From assembly GCF_000524195.1 (NCBI RefSeq), contig NW_020170442.1, forward strand, positions 248,001 through 312,000: a stretch of 64,000 bases of DNA, given 5' to 3'. Positions within the stretch are counted from its first letter, which is position 1, and each line of letters opens with the position of its first letter. The notes under the pieces were generated by a model. The model did no database searches, had not been told where the DNA came from, and saw only the letters and a program-made list of their open reading frames with translations. Source of the DNA: Echinococcus granulosus (lineage: Eukaryota > Platyhelminthes > Cestoda > Cyclophyllidea > Taeniidae). A program made the translations under genes and the position numbers. This document shows positions 41,168-51,701 of this stretch, piece by piece.

Positions 41168-44100
41168 TCAAGTAAACTGCTCCACTTCGATCCGTGTATT
41201 AACATTGAGACAAGCAAGTTCGTAGGTCAAGTAGCGGAAAGCTGCTGGGACATCGACCAGGAGCATTTTATTCTCGAAAATGTTCGCTGCACTAGAAGGA
41301 GGTGATTGATTGCAAAGGCGGCATCGCCACCGCAATCTGTTAATAAGACTGTTTCCTCGCTGTTGGATGCTCAAAGTTTCATCAGTGATCAAGTCTTCGT
41401 GAATCAAACCACCGCAACCTGAGCATATCAACATCTTGAGAGGAAAAGATAACAATTGTAGGTAGGGACACCACAATCATAAACTTGTAATACGTCTTCT
41501 ACGAAAGATAAACAACCCTGGCACAGTATCTCTTAGTTTTGAGCGATGGTTCACACTGGCTAACTTACACCCCTTCACTCCGTACACGAATGCCAAAATT
41601 GGTGGAACTTCTCAACCCTCATCCAATTTTTCTGACTCTTTGAAAAACCATTTGCAAACGAGGGGTTTCGAATCGCTTTATAGGTCAATACCAGTTCTCC
41701 CACTTTGAGAGAAGGTTAATATCGAAGTGTTTCATAGTTATCGAAAGTTATTGGGTCGCATAAACAGCACATAGGATTTGCCTACATCGTGTATTGACGG
41801 CACAATGATTACACTACTTAGGAACACCAATCGCACAGTAATAAATTAAGCAACCGTATGACCACCTTGACGTGAGAGGCTGCACGATTCCTACAAATAG
41901 GCCACTTGCAGTGCACAATTAATCAAAGCCAAATAGACTCAAATAACCTTCACTTTGTCGCAATTGGATCCCAGCAATCGATCCTGGAGTGTAAATGAAA
42001 GTCCATGGGAGAGGACACAGTCACGTTCCATTTCACCGAGACGAACACCTCCACCAACTTTGCGTCCCTTTATGGGCTGGCGGAGCACCGGATCAAATCG
42101 ACCCTCAGCTCTCACCTATAACCATTTGAAGCATTTTCGTATGGAGACTGAGTTGACAAAAGGAGTCGGCACGGGCTCATGTTAAAATAAGCAAGGCCGA
42201 CAGGAAGAATGGCCTTATCTGATCAGGTATGGTAAGAATGAAACAGCGAGTCAAAATCACTGTTATCATACAAATTATAAGCAGAACTATGTCCTTGAAT
42301 ATTTTTGAATTTTGGGCTTCTAACTCAACGCACAAGCCTGGGGTGCATTCGGCTGACTTTTCAGCCGAGGTCTCGAGTTATCGTGGATAGTGAAAATGAC
42401 AGAAGTGATACGAACCTGATATTTGTCCGCTACCATATGACGCAGGCGCTGGTAGTAGACAACCCCAATGAATATATGAGCTTCCAGAAGACGACCAGTA
42501 ACTCCTGACATCATGGCTTCCGTGCCCCAATAGTTGAAGCCAGCATTCTTCAGCTGATCAGCGTACTTTTCAAAAGGTGGATTTTCTTCAGTCCACTGGA
42601 AGGGTGTTGCATCAACCCGCTCACCTGAACGGTACACGATAAGGATCAAGGCATTGGCTATTTCTCTGCATGACGAAAACTCTGCATGCATGAACGTAAC
42701 ATTGCTGTGCCAACCTGATAAAGCAGCCGATTTGCCAGCAAGGAACTCGATCATCATGCCCATCGTCATACGCGTGGGAAAGCCGTGGGGATTGAATATG
42801 AGGTCCGGCACAATTCCACTTTCCACAGTCCAGGGCATGTCATCAGCAGGCAGGAGGATACTATTAATACCTTTCTGACCATGGCGACTACTGTATTTGT
42901 CACCGATGTCCGGCCGCCGTGGCAAACGCAGCGTTATACAAGCCTACAGGACAGTTATTGGAAAATAATTCTTTCATTACTCCTTTACTCAGTGTAAAGC
43001 CAAAAATACTATTGAAAGGTCTAAAGTACTAATAATTATCACGAAATTCCCCAATCACGTTAAACAACGCGATGTCAGAGCGATACGAAAATTTGCAGCA
43101 TGCCTTGCTCCAACTTCCGTTAAGAGATACTGCTTCCACGTATGCGATTTGCTCCCCGTCCTTATAGCGAACAGCAGTCATCTCCATAGTCTCATTGTGT
43201 GTGTAAACGAATAGAATGCTCTTTCCTGGTATAAGCCGTGTTCCAATTGGTGGGAAGCCATCAATATCAATATTTGGCGGAAGATCAACCAATCCACCTG
43301 CAGGTGGAAAACCGCAAGCCCTGTTAACATAACGTGTAATCATAGAGGTGGAAAAAAGAGTAAAAACACAAACCAAAGTAATGATCAGCTTGTTTTTTCG
43401 CTCTCCCTTTGGCGGAGAAATTGACCAAATCTATAATTTCGGATTTGTAAATACAGGCGTCTGCGAAGCCACGTTCGTAGGAGCTTTTGTTAATCACCAT
43501 AGCATCTTCCATATCATATCCCTATGAAAAACGATAGCATGCACTCACCTCAGAAAGTAGTTGAAAAGGCTTGTACAAAAATTATAATGGAAGTCGAAAA
43601 TGGACGGTGATAATAACAATTGTGTGAAATAAGGTAATGCTACGCTTACGGTGTAGGACATGACAGCAACAATGGCGTTGAATCCAAGCGGATAATGATC
43701 TACATCGTATTTGGTATAGGTTTTAGTGCGCACCAGCGGGCTCTGTGGATTGAGCAGACGATAGGCTTTGGGATCCGAACGGTACTTCCAGGTGTAAGAC
43801 GAGTGACCCATAGTTTGTTTGGCCATCTGACACTGGTACATATTACGCGGAGACTAAGAAAGGGACAAAGAATCATTTAGTGTATGAATTCTACGCCCCG
43901 CAAATACACGACTGTACTTATGTACACCTTGATGTGTACGTAAGCGCATGTCCTTAATGTTCAGCCACCTGATTAAAGTCGGGATATGGTGTGAGACTGG
44001 CAACGAAGCTGAAGATGGACTCTGGTGAGACTTCGAAGTGCATTCTCTCACTGACTGGTCGTTCCATAAGTTCTTCGACCGTCACCGCGATGTCCATGTA

Positions 44101-46876
44101 TGGCTGCTCAAAGGTGCCAACCAGCTCGATCTCCGCTTCAGCGATGTTCTTGGAGCCGACCCGAACGAGACTCTTCACAGGTCGAAGTAGGCGCGAACCA
44201 CCAACAAAGAGGAAAAGACCGGGATACTGGCTACCAGTGTCAGTAGGGACCACTAGACAAATTTCCAAGGTGGTGGGAACATGGGGACAATTGGGATCCA
44301 GTTTGGCACAGCGCAGCTCTCGCGCCAACCGCTGGGCGGCTAGGCTTGAGGGCGACCAACCAACAAGACGGCCATCCAGGAGGACGGGGAAGACACCACG
44401 ACGTTCATTCACGCCCGTCATTTGACGCGATAGCTCCACCGGTCGTAGGTTGTGTTCCAGTAGCCAGGCCGCAAATTTGCTCACTAGTGCCTGACTGGGA
44501 GTCACGCACACAGCCTAGATCGGTAACGAAAGGCAGCATGAAACATGGCAGAAATGATTATTAAAGCAAAAAGCATTAATAATAAGATGACATTCTACAC
44601 GAAGTTAGACACGCAAGACCACATAGGGTCGTGTTGCCCAAAGGAAAGTTAAATAAGCACCAAACCTCAGTACTCTCGGCAAGATGATTGAGAAGGCCAC
44701 ATGGCGCGCCATCAGGAGTGTGAACAGGGCAGATGAAGCCCCAGGCCTCGGGCAGGAGACGCCGCACCGAGGTGGTTCGCATTTCATTGAACATTGCACC
44801 TCGGTGAACGGCGCGAAACTGCGCAGCAAAGCGTAAAAAGTTGACCGTGTCGATTGGGACTGAGAGACCTGAAGTCTGCCCATTCAATAGTCGACCCAGA
44901 ACCGTACGTGAGGAGCCAGGTAAATTGCCAGTGGATATAAAAAGATTCAATCCACTGCTTACCTCCGATATGCTACGATTCAATGCTTGCCGGAAGTTGG
45001 CTACGAACGAAATAAAGAAACGCATAAAGCTAAAGGCAATTGTGATTTACTTAATTGACTGTGGAAATAGTTCCTTGAACGAGACTATGTGGTTATAGCT
45101 TACGTTAAAACATCAAACCCAAATTTTGTGTACTAACCTATTTCAAGAAGTTTCGACGTTTTGCGCAAATGTAAATTAAGATGCTCACGGACGGTGTGTA
45201 AATAGGTTATCAGTCTGTTCTGTAACGTAAAAAACGACATTAAGCAGTGACATACCCTGGTTAACACGATGATAACTAAACAATAACCCACCCGAAGAAT
45301 TTGGACGTACGTCGTACCCGGAAGCAATACTTCCTGGAACATAAGATTATCATTGCTCTCTGCACAACACGCACCCGAAATAAAAGCGTGAAGTTTGCGT
45401 ATCATGTAGCTAAAAGAATGTCTATCATAACCAATAATGGCAACACAAAATTTGAGTGCAGCAATAAATGGCCAACGAACCAAAGAATGTGATACTTGTC
45501 CGCAAAACTGTCAACATGAATTACAACGTATTCTCTGAAAGAAGAGGTAAAATCTATTCAAGGGCTTCAACCCATTCGCATGATGCAATAAAAAAAAATT
45601 AATCTTACCGCATTAGATGCTCGCCGGCAGCGTAATCGGTGTAGGAAGTTGGTAGGTGCATTTTGAGACGGAAGAGTTTTCCCAAGTAGCAAAGAGCGCG
45701 AGATTGACAATTATAATCACCCTTCTGTAACCTCATTAAAATCCTCATTGCGTGCCTAAGCGAACGAAAAGTTAAGCATAGAAAGTAGATAAAGGGATCT
45801 AGCCGAGGGTGGAACATACTCTTCAAGCGATAAAGAATCACCACCACCACGCCGAATATCTTCATAGATTTCAAGCTCAGTTTTGTCCATAAGAGCACGC
45901 AGGAGAATTGAAATAGGAACAAACAACTGTTCGTTTTCAACCGTAAATGCCAGCGTCGGTTCACCATTCATAACCCAATGAAGTATTACCGGCTTAAAAA
46001 TACAAAAAGGAAAGACCCTGATGATATACAATATGATAAAAACTAAAGAATAGACTAATTTGGATACTTAAAGTGGCGTATCACATATGTTTACCGCTGA
46101 GTGTTCATCATCCCGTACGCAGCGCATTAAGATAGCATATTCCGTGTAACTTGGACCCCGCTTTTTGAATGACGACCTAGCTATAGCGAGAGGCTGGAGG
46201 CAATTATGTTACTGGAACACTTACATAATTCCTGCGAGCCATTATCAGCAATCTGAGAATCCTTTCATTGCCATTGACTATGAAATATCCACCTAATTCC
46301 NNNNNNNNNNNNNNNNNNNNNNNNNNNNNNNNNNNNNNNNNNNNNNNNNNNNNNNNNNNNNNNNNNNNNNNNNNNNNNNNNNNNNNNNNNNNNNNNNNNN
46401 CTTCATTGTGTTTAGGAAAATCCGATCTCGGCAACCCCGATAGATTGCACGCACTAGACAGTATCATGATGGGAATTTCGCCACCGCCAACTTCAACGAT
46501 ACCCATATCACAATCATTCCGACGAATTCTGACGGCAAGCGAGAGGTTGCCACCGTAAGTTCGACGCGTGCGGCGGCACTATTCATAGCATGAGTCCACG
46601 AAATAAAATCTAACCTCATGGGGGAAAATCGTGCAATTCTCCCCTTCTAATCCACGCGGACGACTAATTTCAACTAGCTATTACCAAAAATGAGAGACAC
46701 CTAAACCTACTTCGATTTTCATAGAGTACTCATCCCCTTGCGACGTGGTTATGTATACAGGTTGCATATACTAAAGCATGCACACTAGCAAATAAGTATA
46801 CCTTCACCATTCTTTTTATGCAGCTTTTTAGCATAAAGTTAAACGACTGTATATGCATGCGTGCAATTTGATCCAT
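41168..46876 (-). CDS. POLR1B: DNA-directed RNA polymerase I subunit RPA2
   Basis: Second-largest subunit of RNA polymerase I, which transcribes pre-rRNA in the nucleolus; it forms one side of the active cleft. Nineteen exons: 46876-46802, 46770-46711, 46677-46615, 46578-46225 (contains the N gap), 46193-46095, 45992-45820, 45755-45609, 45534-45481, 45409-45292, 45219-45138, 45000-44666, 44514-43969, 43853-43650, 43521-43374, 43297-43104, 42943-42715, 42624-42416, 42115-41948, 41434-41168. About 1,174 codons counting the gap (human 1,135). Landmarks in order: [85 protein letters not shown] (Rpb2-family signature); [17 protein letters not shown]; and a C-terminal zinc ribbon (CSGC ... CRLC). 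One intron uses a GC donor, two introns are stop-free, and four are 31-36 nt. Confidence 0.96.
46301..46400. other. Assembly gap (100 N)
   Basis: A run of exactly 100 N inside POLR1B exon 4, between the KHNE and ELGGYF codons. The family has only about four residues between these points, so the gap length is a placeholder, or the missing DNA includes an intron or insertion. Confidence 0.95.
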
Positions 46877-47440
46877 GTTGAAACCCCAACATCCACGCTT
46901 AGAGAACGAACCACGTTATAAACAACCAGGCCGTTTAACACATGAACGTAATAAAACCAATAATTTTTAAGGATGAAAATTACGTTTTATTGGAAATAAA
47001 AGGGATACTATAGGTACCTAGTTAGGATAAGTTGCTTGTAAAACTTGCAAGTTTTGATTTTGTTTATTTTCAGGACCCAGAATCAGCGCCTAAATTGTTT
47101 CTGACAAAATTAATGATGGGCATAATATCAGTGAATAAATAAAATAAGATCAAATAGTGGCACATTTAAAAAAATCAACGGTAATACAAATGTAGTGCAG
47201 TTTTAGTAATGCAAGTCGATGGTGGAATTATTTGCGGTCGATAAATTTCTAAGTTGCAGGGATTTTAGTTGCATGTTGTTTGACATTTTGGGGCAAAAAT
47301 TGTGATACACCTGCCGCAAACTTGGGATACTCCATTTCGCAGCCCTTGTTGTCATATATCTAAATTAATAAATGAGCGCGTTTAAACTGCTACCGCGTAA
47401 AACGCGTACTTCGACTACCCTTGCTTGTCACTTGCCAGTC
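46877..47440. promoter_or_regulatory. Divergent promoter region POLR1B / PSMA6
   Basis: 564 bp separate the two start codons of these head-to-head housekeeping genes, so both promoters must lie here or overlap. The region is A/T-rich, without clear TATA boxes or coding sequence. Confidence 0.6.
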
Positions 47441-48448
47441 ATGGCTGCTGCTAGCACTAGTGGTTTTGATCAGTATATGACTATATTTTCTCCCGAGGGG
47501 AGGCTTTTCCAAGTTGGTATGTCAAATTCCAACGCCTTAAACAACACCAGAATACACTTTCAAGGCTATCAGTCTCGATGGCTTGACGTCGGTTGGCATT
47601 CGTGGAGAGGACTGTGCTGTTGTTGCTTGCCAGTGCAAGTTGCCAGACAAGTTAATTGATCGTGCTTCTGTGTCGCGACTTTTCTCTCTGACGCCACGCA
47701 CTGGATGCCTCATGACTGGCATGATGCCTGACTGTAGATCGCAGGTCCAGCGTGCTCGATACGAAGCTGCCAATTTTAAGTATAAATTTGGGTTTGTTAT
47801 GGTTCTTCGCCCTATTCCACAGTTATGAAATGCCTTGTGATGTTCTTTTAAGACGAATCGGTGAGATTAATCAAGTATACACACAGTCCGCAGAGATGCG
47901 ACCTCTTGGTTGTTCCATGATGGCTATCTCGTATGACGTTGAGCTTGACTGCCCACAACTTTACAAAACCGATCCCAGTGGCTTTGTTTCCGGTCATCGG
48001 GCTGCAGCTGTAGGTACAAAGCAGATGGAAGCAAAGAACTACTTGGAGAAAAAGGTATGTCTTAGACGCGCCCTAAAATCCTGTGTACAACTTCTTGATG
48101 CAATTTGGTTCATCTAGTTCCCTTTTCACAGGATGTGTACTATTGATGAATTTGCTTAACTGCATTAATCGCTTTGTAGTTGAGGAAGCAGCAGAAATAC
48201 ACACTAGACGAAGCAATCGAAGCAGCAATCAGTTGCCTCTCACATGTTCTGGCTCTCGAATTTAAGTCTTCAGAGATCGAAATTGGTGTCGTCTCAAGAA
48301 ATGACCCTATTTTCAGGTAAAAAACTTCGGTTTTTACTTTGGTAGGCTCCTGATGGTGTTTTATTGACGAGCGTACTTTATGCATTGTAGAGCATTGACT
48401 CTCGAAGAGATTGATTCCCGTCTCACTCGGATGGCTGAAAAAGACTAG
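47441..48448 (+). CDS. PSMA6: Proteasome subunit alpha type-6
   Basis: Alpha-ring subunit of the 20S proteasome core, structural rather than catalytic. Exons: 47441-47516, 47551-47791, 47823-48054, 48180-48316, 48391-48448; all phases match, giving 247 residues (human 246). The start [20 protein letters not shown] aligns with the family N-terminus and carries the alpha-subunit signature [13 protein letters not shown]. Other strong blocks are [39 protein letters not shown] and the end [11 protein letters not shown]. An in-frame ATG at 47372 would add 23 residues; 47441 was preferred because it gives the normal family length. Introns 1 and 2 are 34 and 31 nt. The gene is head-to-head with POLR1B. 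Confidence 0.97.
47792..47822 (+). other. 31-nt intron in PSMA6
   Basis: gtttgt ... ccacag, 31 nt. Removal joins KYKFG to YEMPCDV exactly as in the family (human KYKYGYEIPVDM). Confidence 0.93.
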
Positions 48449-48761
48449 TCTATTAAAGGTTCACTTCTCGCCTTTTTCAGTTTTTTCGCGCGGACTGCGC
48501 TAATAGGAGTTTCTGTCAGATCTTTGATGTCGAGTTCGTAGCGTTATTTGGCAAGCGCGTGCTCAGTTCCCATGGTACCCTTACAAGCGCCCCTGCTGTG
48601 ATGATTATACATAATTTTATAAATGGAATTAATACGATAAGAAGTACAGTGTATCGGACCAAAAAGAGACCACGTTGTCCTAGAGGACACGACAAGTTAG
48701 GGGAACGAATTCTGAGTTCATAGCCTGAACCACGATTCGGCTATCCACAGTGCAAGGCCGC

Positions 48762-49779
48762 CTACTTTAAATTTGTGGAAACAGCCGGGGTAGTGTCTTC
48801 TCGAACGGTCTTTGGGAGCAGTAGAGAAGAGTGCGAAATTTGGGGTTTCAGCACCTTGGGAGTCTCCGCACGAGTTCCCATGACATCGATGCCGGGTAGG
48901 ACGTAGCAGTAATGCGCGACCAACAAGGCACTGGTGGGGTGGTCGTGAGCGATCAGACCTGGGGGGGTCGGCAGGTGCCGCGCCGTTCGAACTAGGTGTG
49001 AGAGCATGAATTGCAGCTTGAAGCTCATCGTAGGGTGAGGTCCGTCCGAACCCAAGCGTGCCTGGTGCGCGTCATACTTTCGAATTAAGATTTTACTGGA
49101 AACTTGATAACTTACATTCTCGCAAGGGTGCACGGAGAGACACATGCGACAACGACTATTTGAGCTGCAAGAAATGTCGGATGTAGCGGAGCAGATAACA
49201 AGGAATACCACAAAAAATTAGGACGGGAGCAAATGCTGTAGAGCTATCCACATTGTAGCAAAAAATCCAAAGGAAACTCCAAAAGAAGGCAAAATTGGAA
49301 GTCTGTAGAAAATAGGCACGAATAGGCAGGTGTTAGACACGTTTTGGAGAGACTTGCTAACGGTGGTGCCTACAAACAGGAGTACAAAGTAGACGAAAGC
49401 TGTGAACGGGAAAAGGCGTCGAGGTGTCGGACGCAAGCCATGGTTAGAGTGACTAACTTCTAAAAAAGGATCTGGTATTTCCAGCTCTCACCTCCTCACC
49501 CTGTGTTAGAGAGAGCAGTTAAGCTATAACTAGACGCCGTAATTTCGCCTAACACGACTGCAGCAACAGCTGATTGAAACCACTAAAGGCACAACATGAG
49601 GAGCACAAACCTTTGCTTTACCCCGAAACTCTTTCAGCAAAGGCACACCATCCTCTTTAATGGCGCAGTTGTCAATAGATCATTCCTCAAGTGTCCATCC
49701 TCGTTTTATCAATGTTGGAAAGTTGAGGAGATGGGTTAGTTCCGGAGTAAGCTGTTTTGGGTCCATGACAGGAGACTCC
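48762..49779 (-). CDS. Unidentified multi-exon gene or pseudogene with in-frame TGA
   Basis: Three exon candidates. Exon A (49779-49611) has a good acceptor (cactctgcag) and donor (AAG|GTTTGT). It contains an ATG at 49767 (MDPKQLTPELTHLLN ... GWTLEE), a TGA at 49682-49680, then SIDNCAIKEDGVPLLKEFRGK in the same frame. Exon B (49164-49116) encodes SNSRCRMCLSVHPCEN. Exon C (49076-48762) encodes YDAHQARLGSDGPHPT ... STNLK and a stop. B and C are phase-consistent across a 39-nt intron; A to B is not (phase 0 against 2). GW...E followed by PLL...GK and C..C pairs faintly recalls the autoantigen p27 (ZNRD2) zinc ribbon, but exon C does not. The function is unknown; a recoded gene, a pseudogene or two neighbouring genes are all possible. 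Confidence 0.35.
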
Positions 49780-49945
49780 TGCAGAGTGATACGGTAGAGA
49801 TTTGTTGAGTTACTTTGAACATGAATACTTGCGTTGACGATTCCGTTGATATATGAGCAGAATACTATCACAATTTGATGACGGCGATAATGACATCAAC
49901 CTATGGCAAATATTTTCGGAGGTGATTTGATAAGCGTTGACCGAG

Positions 49946-50134
49946 TGTAGCGTATGGAGACTTCTCCGAAGGCGAAAGAAGACATAATACTCGGTCAGAA
50001 TATACATATTTGGCACAGAGAAGGCATTTGGGCTACTGGTATGGCCCGAAAGCCAGCCTGTCCGGCGTGGTACAAAGGCCAAGACAAAATTGGCTCCTAA
50101 TCAAAACCGAGAGCTAAACAACCATCGTACTACA
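49946..50134. repeat. LTR-like dispersed repeat, copy A
   Basis: About 189 bp beginning TGTAGCG and ending TACTACA (TG...CA ends, as in LTRs). It shares long blocks with copy B at 60661, such as the GAAAGAAGACA and CTACTGGTATGGCCC regions. No second copy lies nearby, so it could be a solo LTR. Confidence 0.7.
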
Positions 50135-51293
50135 TTAGCCTCTGCGGAATTTGTTTTTTTGGCAAACATTGTCAGTATGCATGATTAAGGACGAAGTAGA
50201 TACCTTTGTTCGGAATTTTAAACACTATTCACAACTCTGTGGCTATCATTTTGTTACCCACATTTGCAACATATATTTCGCCAGTTTGCAACTGGTTTCA
50301 GTTCATCGATGTGGTAACTTAATGACAGAGCATGCTTTTGGACGTATTCCTTTGATCCATTTCGGTTACTCTTCGAAAAATCAATTAGCTAACCTACTCC
50401 AACATACCACTTTAATCACTTGGACCCAAACCACGAATTATCGCTCCTTTCCAAACCACCTGAGATGTTAATTTAACGATTTGGCAATCTCTGGTGAGGG
50501 ACAGCTAAGATACGGTTCCCATCCACTCTGCCTAACTTGCGCCTCAACTATCACAATCAACTTCGGACAAAAAGGCCCTCAATTGTTGCATGCATTTGTG
50601 TAGAACACGGTCGAAGATGGTATGACATCATCGCGGCGTCCTCGTCAAGCCCACTTCATCAATCGGGGTAGGGTAAGTCGCCATTTAGGAACAATAAAGT
50701 GTAACATGCATCTGCACGGGTTACCGTTCAGCTCGGAGTTACCATCCCACCTGTTTTGCTTACTGGCGTAGAAAAAACATTTGAATTTGTTTGAAATGTT
50801 TCCGAAAGGACAAATAACCTCGTATACGTCCTTGTCATGATGTTAACTAATCAGTAACGTACACACTGACGGTCAGATACATCAAGTTTCGAACCTCAAC
50901 CGGTTGGAGTTTGAGTATCTAACGCTCCTAGTGAACATTTCCCCGTAAATCACTGAGGGAGCATGGTAAGTGCTTTAGAATAGTTTAAAAAAGCACTGTT
51001 AAAGATTGTAAGCTGATTGGCAGAATGACTGACAAGAATTGTGCTGTTTGGCCTTAGTGTAACTAACTGTGTGTCGTAGTCTCATGCCTCCCACGCGGAC
51101 AGGCACCGTGACCCCTTGCAGATCCGATTAAATAACCACACTGCCAGTCAGCACACCCCAGCGATTGAGGATACTTCCGAATTCATTTTGTAAATACACA
51201 CGCACACCCCCGCAGCGATAGGGAATGAATTTAAGCGCGTGCCGAAGTGGATTGGAATCACAAGGTGGACACGTAGAGACCGAGAGAGGCCCC
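50135..51293. other. Upstream region of the secreted peptide gene
   Basis: About 1.2 kb with no recognised gene. It should contain the promoter and 5' UTR of the peptide gene at 51294; no clear TATA box was identified. Confidence 0.4.
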
Positions 51294-51578
51294 ATGGCAC
51301 TAAGCTTATCAGTAACAACGGTGTTGGCATTCCTTCTTCTCCTGCTTTTCGTGGCTGTACCCTCAACAGAGGCAGCGTCAGTAGTGGAGACGGTAGAGCG
51401 AGCAAAATTCCAGCCAGAAAGTCTCACACCAGCAGTATGGAGAGCTGCTGCCAAACAAGTTGCTAAGAAAGTCGGCAAGGCAATCACCCAGTTCGCTATC
51501 TACGAGGCCGCCGAAAAAGCCGTAGTGAGTGCCTACGATAAAGCGTCGAAGTGGATCAAGCGGCGTTTCAACAGGTAG
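51294..51578 (+). CDS. Small secreted cationic amphipathic-helix peptide
   Basis: Intronless open frame of 94 residues. The start at 51294 (cccATGG, good context) gives a textbook signal peptide: MALSLSVTTVLAFLLLLLF, then VAVPSTEA with likely cleavage after A-x-A near residue 27. An in-frame ATG at 51225 would bury it. The predicted mature part (about 67 residues) has no cysteine. It is rich in Ala, Lys and Arg, with Lys/Arg spaced for an amphipathic helix (WRAAAKQVAKKVGKAI, then YDKASKWIKRRFNR). AATAAA lies at 51696-51701, 118 nt past the stop. No family was recognised. The layout resembles cathelicidin-like helminth defence molecules known from flukes, but only in general properties, so that link is an inference. 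Confidence 0.65.
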   Translation: MALSLSVTTVLAFLLLLLFVAVPSTEAASVVETVERAKFQPESLTPAVWRAAAKQVAKKVGKAITQFAIYEAAEKAVVSAYDKASKWIKRRFNR

Positions 51579-51695
51579 AAGTCATATATCTGGCACCGTG
51601 CCTGAATCTACACTTATTCATGCACATGACCCACTCCTGCCCATTATTACTGTTTGAATTCCTCTACCTTTTGTTCACATCAACAGATCTTTTAA

Positions 51696-51701
51696 AATAA
51701 A
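51696..51701 (+). terminator. Polyadenylation signal AATAAA
   Basis: Canonical hexamer 118 nt after the peptide gene stop codon. Confidence 0.55.

Noticed and set aside
47372..47440. Upstream in-frame ATG of PSMA6
   Set aside because: It would add 23 residues not found in the family; the start at 47441 gives the normal length.
49810..50082. 90-codon minus-strand frame
   Set aside because: Antisense to LTR-like copy A.
51239..51466. 75-codon plus-strand frame
   Set aside because: Overlaps the secreted-peptide gene in another frame, without a signal peptide or motif.
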